DNA of 64,000 nt from Deltaproteobacteria bacterium CSP1-8 (GTDB lineage: Bacteria > Desulfobacterota > Deferrimicrobia > Deferrimicrobiales > Deferrimicrobiaceae), in the NCBI GenBank assembly GCA_001443455.1, contig LDXO01000009.1, positions 30,820 through 94,819 on the forward strand. The letters are read 5' to 3'. Positions 45,140 through 54,256 of the stretch are shown one piece after another. The notes beneath the pieces were generated by a model, which was not told where the DNA came from, ran no database searches, and saw nothing but the letters and a program-made list of their open reading frames with translations. The translations under genes were made by a program, and so were the position numbers. Numbering within the stretch: position 1 is the stretch's first letter; the number at the start of each line of letters is the position of its first letter.

Positions 45140-46622
45140 GTTCCCCCTCCTCCGCATGTTTCGGGTTTTTCCACAAAACGATGGATAAACCGTCAGACAA
45201 ATTCGTCATTCTGGTTAAAAACGGGCTGCCCTTGGCTACGATCATGATCCGTTTTTTCTTGCCTTCCAAGATTTCTTTTATCCCATGAGCAATATAGGGA
45301 ACGCCGGCGGGAATGTGCCCCTGGGTCGGGGCAAATCCCACCAGTCCCCGTTTTTCGATGAATTCATTCATCTGGGACTTGTCAATTTCTTTTTGTTGGA
45401 CGGCCAATGCCGCAATCAGCCGGTAGTTTTTCAGAGGAATGTCATCCTGACCGATCAGCAAAGTGATCTCGGGATTTTGAAGTTCGGTGGCATAGCGGTC
45501 AATGTCCGTTATTTTCAAGCCATGGGCCTTCAGCGGTTCCAGGATCAGGCTTTCCTGTATGCGTTGCTGCGATCCGCCGGCGCCGATCGGGTATTTCCCT
45601 AAAAGATCGAGCCGAAGGATCGGCGAGTAGCCGTCATCTTCCGTCACCAGGAAGGCGACACCGCCGATAACGTCTTCCAAAACGGGCATGTTGTTATCGA
45701 GATGCCCCTGGAATTTCATACCCAGTTTGGCGAGTGAACCGCCTGCCACGACAGCCACATTCTTGAATAACCCCGCCTTGACCAGAGCCGCCGCATGCAG
45801 AATGCCATAATGGGGACCGACACAGAACGATTTGATATCGCAAGAAGTGGCGTTACGGCACCCGGCCATTTCGCCTATGGCGCGGGCCAGATTGCCGCCT
45901 CCTCGCTGATACCTGTCGCCAGCGGCTTCTTCGGAACAGCTGATAATAAAATCAATATCCGACGCATGAAATCGGGAGCCATCGAGCAAGTGGGTAAGCG
46001 CCAAAAATGCCGAGGCCTTGGTGATCAGATTTTCCATGAGCACATCGGCTTGCAACGATTCGTCTTCTTCATGATGTCGTTGAAAACAGCCGACCAGGAC
46101 ATCATCATGGTAAAGAGGCAACGAACGGTCCTGGTTTATTTTTTTATGAATTTCTTCGATATGTTTGCCACTGCGTAATTTTTGAAGCAGTCCATGTGAA
46201 TGGCATAAGGAGTGTCCTTTGATCACCGGCAAAACGATTTCATCCAAAAAAGTCTTTTCTAGCCAAACCAGGTCATAGGACGATTCATCCGTCGCCCCTT
46301 TTAAAAGAGCGTAGAACTCTTCCTGGGGCATGATTTCTCCGAAAGGACCAAATCTGCCGCAGTTGTCTCCACTATCCAAGAGATGATGAAACCACGGCTG
46401 CTTTACCGTTCTCAGCTTGTCCGGTTCCATATTACCGATGAAGACTTGATTGGGAGCATAGCCCACCGCTTCCTGAAAACTTCGCAAATGACTCTTCAAT
46501 TTACCTGCAAGCTCTGGATGCTTTTTTATTTCTCTTGATGGTTTGGAACCGTGACGGACAAAATCGGGAAGATGAACGAGGATATTGGAACACTTTTTGA
46601 TGATCACGTGGCTTGCATTCAT
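45132..46622 (-). CDS. grdC: Glycine reductase complex protein C, beta subunit
   Basis: A 496-residue FabH-like enzyme. GrdC takes the carboxymethyl group from GrdA-Sec and forms an acetyl thioester on a Cys. Family landmarks: 'AVGYAPNQVFIGNMEPDKLR', 'RFGPFGEIMPQEEF', 'LVGCFQRHHE', 'SEEAAGDRYQRGGGN', 'SFCVGPHYGILHAAALVKAG' (candidate active Cys), 'VVAGGSLAKLGMKF' and 'GFAPTQGHIPAGVPYIAHGI'. The alpha subunit GrdD, which normally releases acetyl phosphate, is not next to it or anywhere in the window. It lies one base after trxA and overlaps grdA by eight bases. GC is lower than the window average. Confidence 0.93.
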   Translation of the reverse strand: MNASHVIIKKCSNILVHLPDFVRHGSKPSREIKKHPELAGKLKSHLRSFQEAVGYAPNQVFIGNMEPDKLRTVKQPWFHHLLDSGDNCGRFGPFGEIMPQEEFYALLKGATDESSYDLVWLEKTFLDEIVLPVIKGHSLCHSHGLLQKLRSGKHIEEIHKKINQDRSLPLYHDDVLVGCFQRHHEEDESLQADVLMENLITKASAFLALTHLLDGSRFHASDIDFIISCSEEAAGDRYQRGGGNLARAIGEMAGCRNATSCDIKSFCVGPHYGILHAAALVKAGLFKNVAVVAGGSLAKLGMKFQGHLDNNMPVLEDVIGGVAFLVTEDDGYSPILRLDLLGKYPIGAGGSQQRIQESLILEPLKAHGLKITDIDRYATELQNPEITLLIGQDDIPLKNYRLIAALAVQQKEIDKSQMNEFIEKRGLVGFAPTQGHIPAGVPYIAHGIKEILEGKKKRIMIVAKGSPFLTRMTNLSDGLSIVLWKNPKHAEEGEHA

Positions 46623-46623
46623 T

Positions 46624-46965
46624 TTAGTTCTCGACCAATTCTTTCAAGATCTCTTCAATTCTTTTTTCACTTGAAGCATCAAACCCATCAATTCTTAAAA
46701 CGTTTTGCCCGTTCTTGAAAAAAAGGAGCGCCGGAACACCCACAATGTTATATCGGGCACAGAGGTTTTGGTTATTCCAGGCATTGATTTTGACGACTTT
46801 CATTTGGTCAAATTTCCTGGCTACTCGTTCAAGAACGGGAATCAGGGCTTTACAGGGAGCGCACGGGGGAGTGAAAAAGTCTACCAAAACGGGAATATCC
46901 GACTCTAATACTTCTTTATCAAAAGAAATTTCGCTTATTTCAACGAGATGGTCTCCCTGACGCAC
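46624..46965 (-). CDS. trxA: Thioredoxin of the glycine reductase operon
   Basis: A 113-residue thioredoxin fold. The active site is 'TPPCAPCKAL', CAPC instead of the usual WCGPC, with the conserved Trp lost. 'VPALLFFKNG' holds the cis-Pro. Thioredoxins encoded within grd operons reduce the oxidised selenoprotein A after catalysis and often have non-standard active sites. The start is a GTG (MRQGDHLVEISE) without a strong site. It is placed between grdB and grdC, with one base before grdC. No thioredoxin reductase is present here. Confidence 0.88.
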   Translation of the reverse strand: MRQGDHLVEISEISFDKEVLESDIPVLVDFFTPPCAPCKALIPVLERVARKFDQMKVVKINAWNNQNLCARYNIVGVPALLFFKNGQNVLRIDGFDASSEKRIEEILKELVEN

Positions 46966-47003
46966 TTATTTATCCATAGGAGATATCGACTGTGGGATGC
47001 AAA

Positions 47004-48338
47004 CTACGAATCAAGAAAAACGGTTTGTTCATCGATGGGTGTCTGAAGCGCCTTGAACGCTTTTTTCAACAGATTCCGTCGTAGATCTTTTTCTTCATCC
47101 GGCAAGAGCTTGGGATTTCCCAGGGGATGGGGTATCGCAATGGCCGGTATAATTCTGTTGGCGCCCACGGTCTGGGAAATGGTGATGATGGAACATATGT
47201 GAGCCACCGGGATTCCGGCGCGTTCTATTTCTTTTGCCATCGTTGCCCCGCAACGAGTGCATGTTCCTCAAGTGGAAGTGAGGATGACTGCTTGCACGCC
47301 ATCCCGAATCAGCTCCACCGCAATTTCTTTCGCAAATTTCTGGGCGCTGTCTACCGAGGTGCCGTTTCCGACGGTCGCGTAGTACCATTCATGCTGTTTG
47401 AAGCCCAACTCTTTTTCCAGTTCCCTCATCATGTCAATGGGAAGCACCCGGTTGGGATCATGGTTGGCATAGGTGTTGTCATATCCGCCGTGTGCGGACT
47501 GATGGGTTTTGGTCTCCAGTTTTTCCAACCCTTCCAGAGAATATCTCCCGTATTTGGATGCATTGGAGCTTTCGATATGGTCCGGATTTCCTGTGGGCAC
47601 GATACCACCGGAAGTGACCAGGGCAATGGTCAACCCCTTCAGGTCGCCAATGGCGGCTTGAGGATCGACACGGTCAAAAAAGGGAATGGGATATTCGGTC
47701 TCAAACGAATCACTACCGATTTTTTGAAGGAGCAATGCAATGGCGCGCTGATAGGCCGGCTCGGCATGGAAATAATTTTTCCTTAGGCCTTGTTCAAAGC
47801 AGCCTTCGGCCTTGGGAAATTCAATCTTCTCGCCCTGCAAAACTTTCTTGCCAAGGCGGACCATTTTTTGGACGGCATCTTCCATCCCGGTAACAATGTC
47901 GGCACATTCGACGATCAAGGCTGTTTTTCTGTATTGATCAACCCCCGGATTCTCTTTGTACATGGCCGTGATGGCAGGAATGCCCAACGGATTCAGGGAA
48001 GAGCAGATCGCGCCGCAGGCCATTCCGTATCTTCCGGCATTAAACGCTGGCCCGGCGATGACCAAATCCGGGCTGTACCCTTGGATCTCGGGAAGTATTT
48101 CCCCAAGACCCTTCTCCTGGTTTTCGGCAAAATAGCTGTCGCCGCAAATGACCGTGGCAACGATTTCGACAGGAACATTTTGCTCGCGGAAAAATTTTTC
48201 AAAAAGCCGCCCGGGTCCCTTGGAACCCTGGATGGTACGGGGTTCGCAGTTGGCCTGCTCCTCGCCGCCCACACCCCCGAAAAATTGATTCAGGTAATGA
48301 ACAATCCGGTATTGTTTGTTCCGGGATGTGCCGGACAT
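47004..48338 (-). CDS. grdB: Glycine/sarcosine/betaine reductase protein B, selenoprotein subunit (UGA = selenocysteine at residue 357)
   Basis: 444 residues with in-frame TGA (complement 47268-47270) read as Sec. The context 'VILTSTUGTCTRCGAT' is the GrdB-family motif with CxxC after Sec. Both sides of the TGA belong to one protein: N-terminal 'RIVHYLNQFFGGVGGEEQAN' and C-terminal 'ISQTVGANRIIPAIAIPHPL'. Protein B takes the amine substrate on a pyruvoyl group of GrdE and passes the carboxymethyl to GrdA. Glycine, sarcosine and betaine versions are hard to tell apart by eye. It directly follows the grdE stop. A hairpin after the TGA fits a SECIS. Confidence 0.95.
47240..47256 (-). promoter_or_regulatory. 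Candidate bacterial SECIS element of grdB
   Basis: TCGTTG and CAACGA pair around CGGGG, starting 11 bases after the TGA, with G's in the loop. Confidence 0.6.
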
Positions 48339-49694
48339 TTATATAAACCTCGCTGACGTTCGTTCAAATCCCAATTGGTTGGTGGATCCGATCAGTACTT
48401 GAAGCTCAACGGCGATACTGCCGTCCGGGAGCCGGCATTTACTGGAGCCGCCGGCCATTTTCGTGATCACGCGGTCATCGCCTACGATTTTTTTCAAAGG
48501 TGGCAGAACGATCACCTCATTGGCGTTTCCGGTGGAAACAATGGCATTGGCGTCAGGGTGGCCGTCGACCAGGGATTGCGAGGCTCCGGCTTGTCCCGCA
48601 AATTCATCGGTAAGCAGAACCGTTTTGATGCCATGCGCTTCGATTTTGGAGCAGTTCATCATGAGATCCGCATCCGGATTGCCAAAACCTTCCTTGGATA
48701 TGATGACACCGTCGGGAATCAAGGACGCAATCAGCCCGGCTGCCAACGTGGACGACTGCTGTTTTTCGCCCAGGGTAACGTTTTCGTTGGTAAGGACGCA
48801 GCCGACAAAGTTCCAGTCGGTTTTGTCTCTTCGGAGGAGTTCGAGCACAATGGGGTTGTTCTGGTGGTGATACGTTGTGTTCTTGTCGCACGCCGAAACA
48901 CAATTGCCGGAGACAATGGCGCCAAACAGCACTTCGGACGGTACCATGAACCTGGGGAGCATCTTTTTGGCATCGATTCCGCAATAATACGTATCGTGGA
49001 GGAGACCCTGGGTTTGAAGCATATATAAGTAGGCAATTCTGGGCAGACCTTTCGGCTCGGCGGATCCTTGCCTTCCGGGGGAACCTGGATATACCGGATT
49101 GATCAGGGTTTCGTGGGCGTTCCCTGCAAGCGGCTTGTTCAACGCGTGTCTGGCGATGTAATCAGCGGCCTTGAAACCGGCCATTCTTGCGGTTTTCTCG
49201 TGATCGTGTCGTCCTATCCCTTCCTGTACGGTAATGTCCAGCACCAGATGATGTTTTTGGGAAAAGAGCGAATATTTTGCACCCGGACCGGACATATCAA
49301 TGACACCTTCCTGAAAGCCCACAATGGATCCCACTGTGGTTACCACCATTCCGCATACAGACACGATTTCCCCGGAAGGAATCCTGTTGGTATCGGGATC
49401 CCACCCGGAAAGAACTCCGGGGAAGACCTGATAACCCGGGATGAGACTCAAGCGGGGTTCGATCACATCTTTGACGGGAACAATCCGTACCGACTCCCCG
49501 GGATGGACAATGTCCACTTTGACATTTCTGATGTTGGGATCGGATTGTAATCGGCTGATTAACTCATCACGATGGATGAGCAGCTTTCCGTTTTCCAGTC
49601 CGGTGGCGGGGGCAAAATCAAGATCCGAGACGGTGATTTTCTTCCAATGATGCGTTATGTGCGGCGCAAGTGCATGATGTTTGGCGATAGACAT
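48339..49694 (-). CDS. grdE: Glycine reductase protein B, pyruvoyl-precursor subunit
   Basis: A 451-residue proprotein. 'VSGNCVSACDKNT' near residues 262-272 is the self-cleavage site, where a Cys (about 265) becomes the pyruvoyl group that binds the amine. Two products of about 29 and 20 kDa are expected. Family text: 'VKDVIEPRLSLIPGYQVFPG', 'GYQ', 'AYLYMLQTQGLLHDTYYCG'. I start at ATG 49694 behind AGGA; an ATG at 49742 lies inside the -10 box of the promoter. It is the first gene of the operon and is followed by grdB without a gap. Confidence 0.93.
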   Translation of the reverse strand: MSIAKHHALAPHITHHWKKITVSDLDFAPATGLENGKLLIHRDELISRLQSDPNIRNVKVDIVHPGESVRIVPVKDVIEPRLSLIPGYQVFPGVLSGWDPDTNRIPSGEIVSVCGMVVTTVGSIVGFQEGVIDMSGPGAKYSLFSQKHHLVLDITVQEGIGRHDHEKTARMAGFKAADYIARHALNKPLAGNAHETLINPVYPGSPGRQGSAEPKGLPRIAYLYMLQTQGLLHDTYYCGIDAKKMLPRFMVPSEVLFGAIVSGNCVSACDKNTTYHHQNNPIVLELLRRDKTDWNFVGCVLTNENVTLGEKQQSSTLAAGLIASLIPDGVIISKEGFGNPDADLMMNCSKIEAHGIKTVLLTDEFAGQAGASQSLVDGHPDANAIVSTGNANEVIVLPPLKKIVGDDRVITKMAGGSSKCRLPDGSIAVELQVLIGSTNQLGFERTSARFI

Positions 49695-49741
49695 ATATGC
49701 ATCCTGCTGGGCGGGCTGGTTGTCGCGTGAACGTTTTTCCA

Positions 49742-49769
49742 ACTATACATTTTCAAAAACCGATGTCAA
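49742..49769 (-). promoter_or_regulatory. Sigma-70 promoter of the grd operon
   Basis: TTGACA (complement 49764-49769), 16-base spacer, TATAGT (complement 49742-49747). Transcript start predicted near 49735, about 40 bases before grdE. No glycine riboswitch seen. Confidence 0.65.
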
Positions 49770-49920
49770 TGGATTTTGGCGATCGATTCCGTTGCTCCCC
49801 ATGCCGCTTCCGATTCCGCGACTGTCCGAACTGCGGGTACCGCCTTTCCCCACGATTTCCGGCGGACCTTGAGCCACTCGCTGGTTGAAAATATTTCCGA
49901 TTTTCGACATGCTCCAATGC

Positions 49921-50475
49921 TTACTTCCGGCGTTTCCGATTCTTGATCGCTGCCTTTGCGATCGACCATGCAGCGATCGTCATCCCGTCCCAGATGACGC
50001 CTGATCGGATCTGCGTTTCGATTCCGGCAGACGTCACCCGGAGGATCTCGAACTCCTCCGTTTCATCCGGCGTTCCCCCAATGTATTGCAGATCCCTCGC
50101 AATATATACGTGGCACATCTCGTTGGTGACTCCGTTGTAGGGATTGAACTCCCCGACCATGAGCAGGCTCTTCGCGGAATTGCCGGTCTCTTCCTCCAGT
50201 TCCCGCCTCGCCGTTTCCTCATAAGTGGAGCCTTCCTTCACGCTCCCGCAGGGGAACTCCCTACTCTCCCTGCCCACCAGATAGCGATACTGGTTCACCA
50301 GTAACATGGATCCATCACCCACGATCGGGACGACCATGGAAGAACCGTTCGTATGTACGTAATGGTACTCGCCAGGTTTTCCCGACGGCAGCTCGAAGGT
50401 GTCCCTCTTGTACGTCCAGTAAGGATTCCGGAAGATGGTCGCTTCCGAGAGCTTCTTCCAGGATTTTAGCGGCAT
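49921..50475 (-). CDS. Nudix hydrolase (ADP-ribose pyrophosphatase-like)
   Basis: A 184-residue protein. The Nudix box 'GSVKEGSTYEETARRELEEE' plus 'TG' lies near residue 77 with all Glu residues in place. Preceding 'VPIVGDGSMLLVNQYRYLVG' is the usual ADP-ribose pyrophosphatase strand. It would hydrolyse ADP-ribose or a similar nucleotide sugar. Start at ATG 50475 behind AAGGAG; a frame extension upstream lacks a site. Monocistronic between the grd operon and a small divergent gene. Confidence 0.88.
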   Translation of the reverse strand: MPLKSWKKLSEATIFRNPYWTYKRDTFELPSGKPGEYHYVHTNGSSMVVPIVGDGSMLLVNQYRYLVGRESREFPCGSVKEGSTYEETARRELEEETGNSAKSLLMVGEFNPYNGVTNEMCHVYIARDLQYIGGTPDETEEFEILRVTSAGIETQIRSGVIWDGMTIAAWSIAKAAIKNRKRRK

Positions 50476-50699
50476 ACGACTAGCTCCTTCCCCCACCCCA
50501 CTTCCGGGTGCGTTTCGAATTCGAGGCGATCAGACAAACGGTATCTTCTGCATCGGCTTCCCCTGCGCAGCCCAAGGCGCCACAATAGGGGTCGGCTGGT
50601 CGGATGCACGGAGCCCCCGCATCCGGCATGAAAATTGAACCTCGATTGGAACAACAAGATGCGGAATCATATTCTTGTAAGAAAATTTGAGGAAATGAC

Positions 50700-50894
50700 A
50701 TGGTAAACAAGACAAATTGTTGTCCTAATTGTAATTACATTAGAATTGATATTGAGTTCTCCACATGTCCTTTCTGTGGAATTATTGTGGAAAAATATTA
50801 TGCGTCAAAAGAGAAAAAAACCAAAATGAAGGAAACGAAGATTCCCGAAAAAACCGCAGATGAATCTATGGGAACCAAGAACCGGAAAAAATAA
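50700..50894 (+). CDS. Tiny zinc-ribbon protein
   Basis: A 64-residue protein with a zinc ribbon at residues 7-28: CPNC, a 12-residue gap and CPFC. A Lys/Glu-rich tail follows. AT-rich compared with its neighbours, suggesting a different origin. GAGGAA lies 8 bases before the ATG. A weak promoter (TTGGAA, TATTCT) lies about 30-55 bases upstream. Function unknown; similar short ribbons sit at the N-terminus of larger proteins. Confidence 0.65.
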   Translation: MVNKTNCCPNCNYIRIDIEFSTCPFCGIIVEKYYASKEKKTKMKETKIPEKTADESMGTKNRKK

Positions 50895-51009
50895 GTAAGA
50901 AGGGAGGGTCCCTACCCCTATCCAACATTCAACATTCGAAACGCTGGAAAGTACAACTTCGTTACGAGGACGGAAATAAAACGAGTGGGCACGATCTCTC
51001 GAAACCCCC

Positions 51010-54000
51010 TCAATTTTCGATAGCGGGGTCAGGATTTGTCCCTGTGACCCTCGCGTGGTACTGCTGGAGACTTCTGACCGCGCCCTGTCCCTGGCGCAAT
51101 GCCGAGATCCCCTTGGCGGCCGCGATCGCAGCGGCGGTCGTCGTGATGTAAGGAACCTGGTACTTGATGGCCGCCTTGCGGATGTAGGAATCGTCGTGAA
51201 CGCTCGCCCTCCCCACCGGTGTGTTGATGATCAGGTGGATCTCGCCGTTCTTGATGGCATCGGTGATATTGGGGCGCCCCTCGTGCATCTTCAGGATCGG
51301 CGAAGAGGCGATGCCGTTCTCCGCAAGGAACTTCTGCGTCCCCTCGGTCGCCATGATGGAGAACCCCAGCTCGGCCAGGCGCCGGGCCGCCTCGAGTGCC
51401 CCTGGACGGTCCCGCTCGGTGACGGTGATGAGAACCGTTCCACGGGTGGGAAGGAGCTGCGAGGCCGCGACCTGCGCTTTGAAAAAGGCCTCCCCGTAGT
51501 TCTCCGCCATACCGAGGACCTCGCCGGTGGATCGCATCTCCGGCCCGAGGATCGGATCGACCTCCGGGAACATGTTGAACGGGAAAACCGCTTCCTTGAC
51601 ACCGAAGTGCGGGATCGGGCGGCGGACGAGGGAAAGGTCGCGCAGTTTCTTCCCGAGCATCACCTGGGTCGCGAGTCGCGCCATCGGGATGTTGCAGACC
51701 TTGCTCACGAGCGGCACCGTCCGGCTAGCGCGGGGATTGGCCTCGAGGACGTAGACGGTGTCGCCGGCGATGGCGTACTGGATGTTCATGAGACCTACGA
51801 CCCCGAATTCCACCGCGATCTTCCGGGTGTACTCCTCGATCGTATCGATGTGGCGGCGGGAGATGCTCACCGGGGGGATCACGCAGGCCGAGTCACCCGA
51901 GTGAACCCCCGCGAGCTCGATGTGCTCCATGACAGCCGGGACGAAGGCGTCGGTCCCGTCGGCGATGGCATCCGCCTCCGCCTCGATGGCGTCATCCAGA
52001 AACCGGTCGATCAGGATGGGGCGCTCAGGGGAGATCTCCACCGCCTTGGCCACATACTCCCGGAGCATCTCCTCGTCGTGAACCTTCTCCATAGCGCGTC
52101 CCCCGAGGACGTAGGAGGGGCGGACCATGAGCGGGTAGCCGATCCTTCGGGCGATCTCAATCGCCTCCCCAAGCGTGCTCGCCATTCCCGACTCCGGCTG
52201 GGGGATCCCCAGCTTCGCGATGATCCGGCGGAACCGGTCCCGGTCCTCGGCAAGGTCGATCGTCGATGGCGGAGTGCCGAGGATCCGGACACCTGCCGCC
52301 TCGAGCTCCGCGGCGATGTTGAGCGGGGTCTGACCGCCGAACTGGACGATGACCCCTTCCGGCTTCTCCTTCCCGTAGATCGCTAGCACGTCCTCCACGG
52401 TCAGCGGCTCGAAGTAGAGCTTGTCGGAGGTGTCGTAGTCCGTGGAGACGGTCTCCGGGTTGCAGTTGATCATGATCGACTCGTAGCCCGCCTCGCGGAG
52501 GGCGAACGCCGCGTGGACGCAGCAGTAGTCGAACTCGATCCCCTGCCCGATCCGGTTCGGCCCGCCCCCGAGAACGAGGACCTTGCGCCGGTTGCTCGTG
52601 TTCACCCGGTCGGGGGCGTTGTAGGTCGAGTAGTAGTAGGCGGCGTCCTCCACGCCGCTCACGGGCACGGCGTCCCACGCCTCGACGACGCCCAGAGCGG
52701 TCCGCCTCCCCCGGACCGCCGCCTCCGGGACGCCAAGGATCTGGGAGAGGTACCGGTCGGCGAACCCGTCCTTCTTCGCCTGGACGAGGAGGTCGTCGGG
52801 GAGCATCCGTCCCTTGTACGCGAGCATCCGCTCCTCGAGCAAGACGAGCTCCCGCATCTGCTCGATGAACCAGGGCTTGATGTACGTTCGCTCGTAAAGG
52901 GCCTGCGTTTCCGCCCCCTTGCGCAGCGCCTCGTACATGAGGAACTGGCGCTCGCTCGTCGGATCGGCGAGCATCTCCATGAGTTCCGGAAGAGTCTTCT
53001 TGTGGAAGTTTTTCGCGAAGCCGAGACCGTAGCGACCGATCTCCAGGGAGCGGATCGACTTCTGGAACGACTCCTTGTAGGTCTTTCCGATGCTCATCAC
53101 CTCGCCGACGGCGCGCATCTGGGTCCCGAGCTTGTCCTGCACTCCCTTGAACTTCTCGAAAGCCCACCGGGCGAACTTGACCACGATGTAGTCCCCCGAT
53201 GGGGTGTACTTCTCGAGGCTCCCGTCGCGCCAGTAGGGGATCTCGTCGAGCGTCAACCCGCACGCGAGCAGCGACGACACGAAGGCGATGGGAAATCCGG
53301 TCGCCTTGGACGCAAGGGCCGAGGAGCGGGAGGTGCGGGGGTTGATCTCGATGACCACCACCCTTCCGCTCGACGGGTCGTGGGCGAACTGGATGTTCGT
53401 CCCCCCGATCACCTCGATGGCGTCGACGATGTCGTAGGAGTGCTTCTGGAGACGCTCCTGGAGCTCCGGGGCGATGGTCAGCATCGGGGCGGTGCAGAAG
53501 GAGTCGCCGGTGTGCACCCCCATCGCATCCACGTTCTCGATGAAGCAGACGGTGATCTTCTGCCCCTTGGCGTCCCGTACGACCTCGAGCTCGAGCTCCT
53601 CCCAGCCGAGGACCGACTCCTCCACGAGGACCTGGCGGACGGGACTCACCGAGAGTCCCCGGCTCACGATCGTCTGGAACTCCTCCAGGTTGTAGGCGAA
53701 CCCGCCGCCCGTCCCCCCTAGCGTATAGGCGGGCCGGATCACCACGGGGAAGCCGATCCGCTTCACGACCTCCTTCGCCTCCTCGAGGCTGTGGGCGATG
53801 TCGCTCCGGGGCATGTCGAGCCCGAGGCGTGTCATGGTGTTCTTGAACTCCTGGCGGTCCTCGCCGCGCTTGATCGCGTCCACGTTGACCCCGATCACCG
53901 TTACCCCGTACTTCTCGAGGATTCCCTCCCGGGCCAGCGCCGAGGAGAGGTTGAGGCCCGTCTGCCCCCCCAGGTTCGGCAGCAGCGCATCCGGCCGCTC

Positions 54001-54240
54001 CTTCGCGATGATCTCGGTAAGGGACGCCACGTTGAGCGGCTCGATGTACGTGACGTCCGCCATGGCAGGGTCGGTCATGATGGTGGCCGGATTGGAATTG
54101 ACGAGGACGATCTCGTAGCCGAGCTTCTTCAAGGCCTTGCACGCCTGCGTGCCCGAGTAGTCGAATTCGCACGCCTGCCCGATGATGATCGGGCCGGAGC
54201 CGATGATCAGGATCTTCCGGATGTCGTCGCGTCTCGGCAT
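51010..54240 (-). CDS. carB: Carbamoyl-phosphate synthase large subunit
   Basis: A 1076-residue enzyme making carbamoyl phosphate for pyrimidines and arginine. Two ATP-grasp halves are clear ('ILIIGSGPIIIGQACEFDY' and 'VLVLGGGPNRIGQGIEFDY'), each with 'VIEINPR/VLEANPRASR'. The C-terminal allosteric MGS-like domain (about 930-1060) follows. The last ~13 residues ('RVTGTNPDPAIEN') are read from a small palindrome resembling a REP element. Start at ATG 54240 behind AGGGGAGGG. It begins 16 bases after livF and appears co-transcribed with the transporter. carA is not in the window. Confidence 0.97.
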   Translation of the reverse strand: MPRRDDIRKILIIGSGPIIIGQACEFDYSGTQACKALKKLGYEIVLVNSNPATIMTDPAMADVTYIEPLNVASLTEIIAKERPDALLPNLGGQTGLNLSSALAREGILEKYGVTVIGVNVDAIKRGEDRQEFKNTMTRLGLDMPRSDIAHSLEEAKEVVKRIGFPVVIRPAYTLGGTGGGFAYNLEEFQTIVSRGLSVSPVRQVLVEESVLGWEELELEVVRDAKGQKITVCFIENVDAMGVHTGDSFCTAPMLTIAPELQERLQKHSYDIVDAIEVIGGTNIQFAHDPSSGRVVVIEINPRTSRSSALASKATGFPIAFVSSLLACGLTLDEIPYWRDGSLEKYTPSGDYIVVKFARWAFEKFKGVQDKLGTQMRAVGEVMSIGKTYKESFQKSIRSLEIGRYGLGFAKNFHKKTLPELMEMLADPTSERQFLMYEALRKGAETQALYERTYIKPWFIEQMRELVLLEERMLAYKGRMLPDDLLVQAKKDGFADRYLSQILGVPEAAVRGRRTALGVVEAWDAVPVSGVEDAAYYYSTYNAPDRVNTSNRRKVLVLGGGPNRIGQGIEFDYCCVHAAFALREAGYESIMINCNPETVSTDYDTSDKLYFEPLTVEDVLAIYGKEKPEGVIVQFGGQTPLNIAAELEAAGVRILGTPPSTIDLAEDRDRFRRIIAKLGIPQPESGMASTLGEAIEIARRIGYPLMVRPSYVLGGRAMEKVHDEEMLREYVAKAVEISPERPILIDRFLDDAIEAEADAIADGTDAFVPAVMEHIELAGVHSGDSACVIPPVSISRRHIDTIEEYTRKIAVEFGVVGLMNIQYAIAGDTVYVLEANPRASRTVPLVSKVCNIPMARLATQVMLGKKLRDLSLVRRPIPHFGVKEAVFPFNMFPEVDPILGPEMRSTGEVLGMAENYGEAFFKAQVAASQLLPTRGTVLITVTERDRPGALEAARRLAELGFSIMATEGTQKFLAENGIASSPILKMHEGRPNITDAIKNGEIHLIINTPVGRASVHDDSYIRKAAIKYQVPYITTTAAAIAAAKGISALRQGQGAVRSLQQYHARVTGTNPDPAIEN
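51025..51051. repeat. REP-like palindrome forming the end of carB
   Basis: GGGTCA ... TGACCC with inner GGA/TCC pairs around a short loop. Similar GGGTCA/TGACCC repeats are typical intergenic REPs of related genomes. It is translated as the carB tail. Confidence 0.5.
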
Positions 54241-54256
54241 GCGCCCTCCCCTAAGA

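Noticed and set aside
47268..48338. GrdB as a truncated 356-residue protein with a separate 78-residue downstream gene
   Set aside because: The TGA lies in the exact Sec motif and both parts belong to one family protein, so it is one selenoprotein gene.
49695..49920. Glycine riboswitch in front of the grd operon
   Set aside because: No match to the conserved glycine aptamer cores, and the promoter leaves only about 40 nt of leader.
50476..50699. tRNA or small RNA gene upstream of the tiny zinc-ribbon protein
   Set aside because: No cloverleaf with a GTTCRANNC T-loop could be formed.
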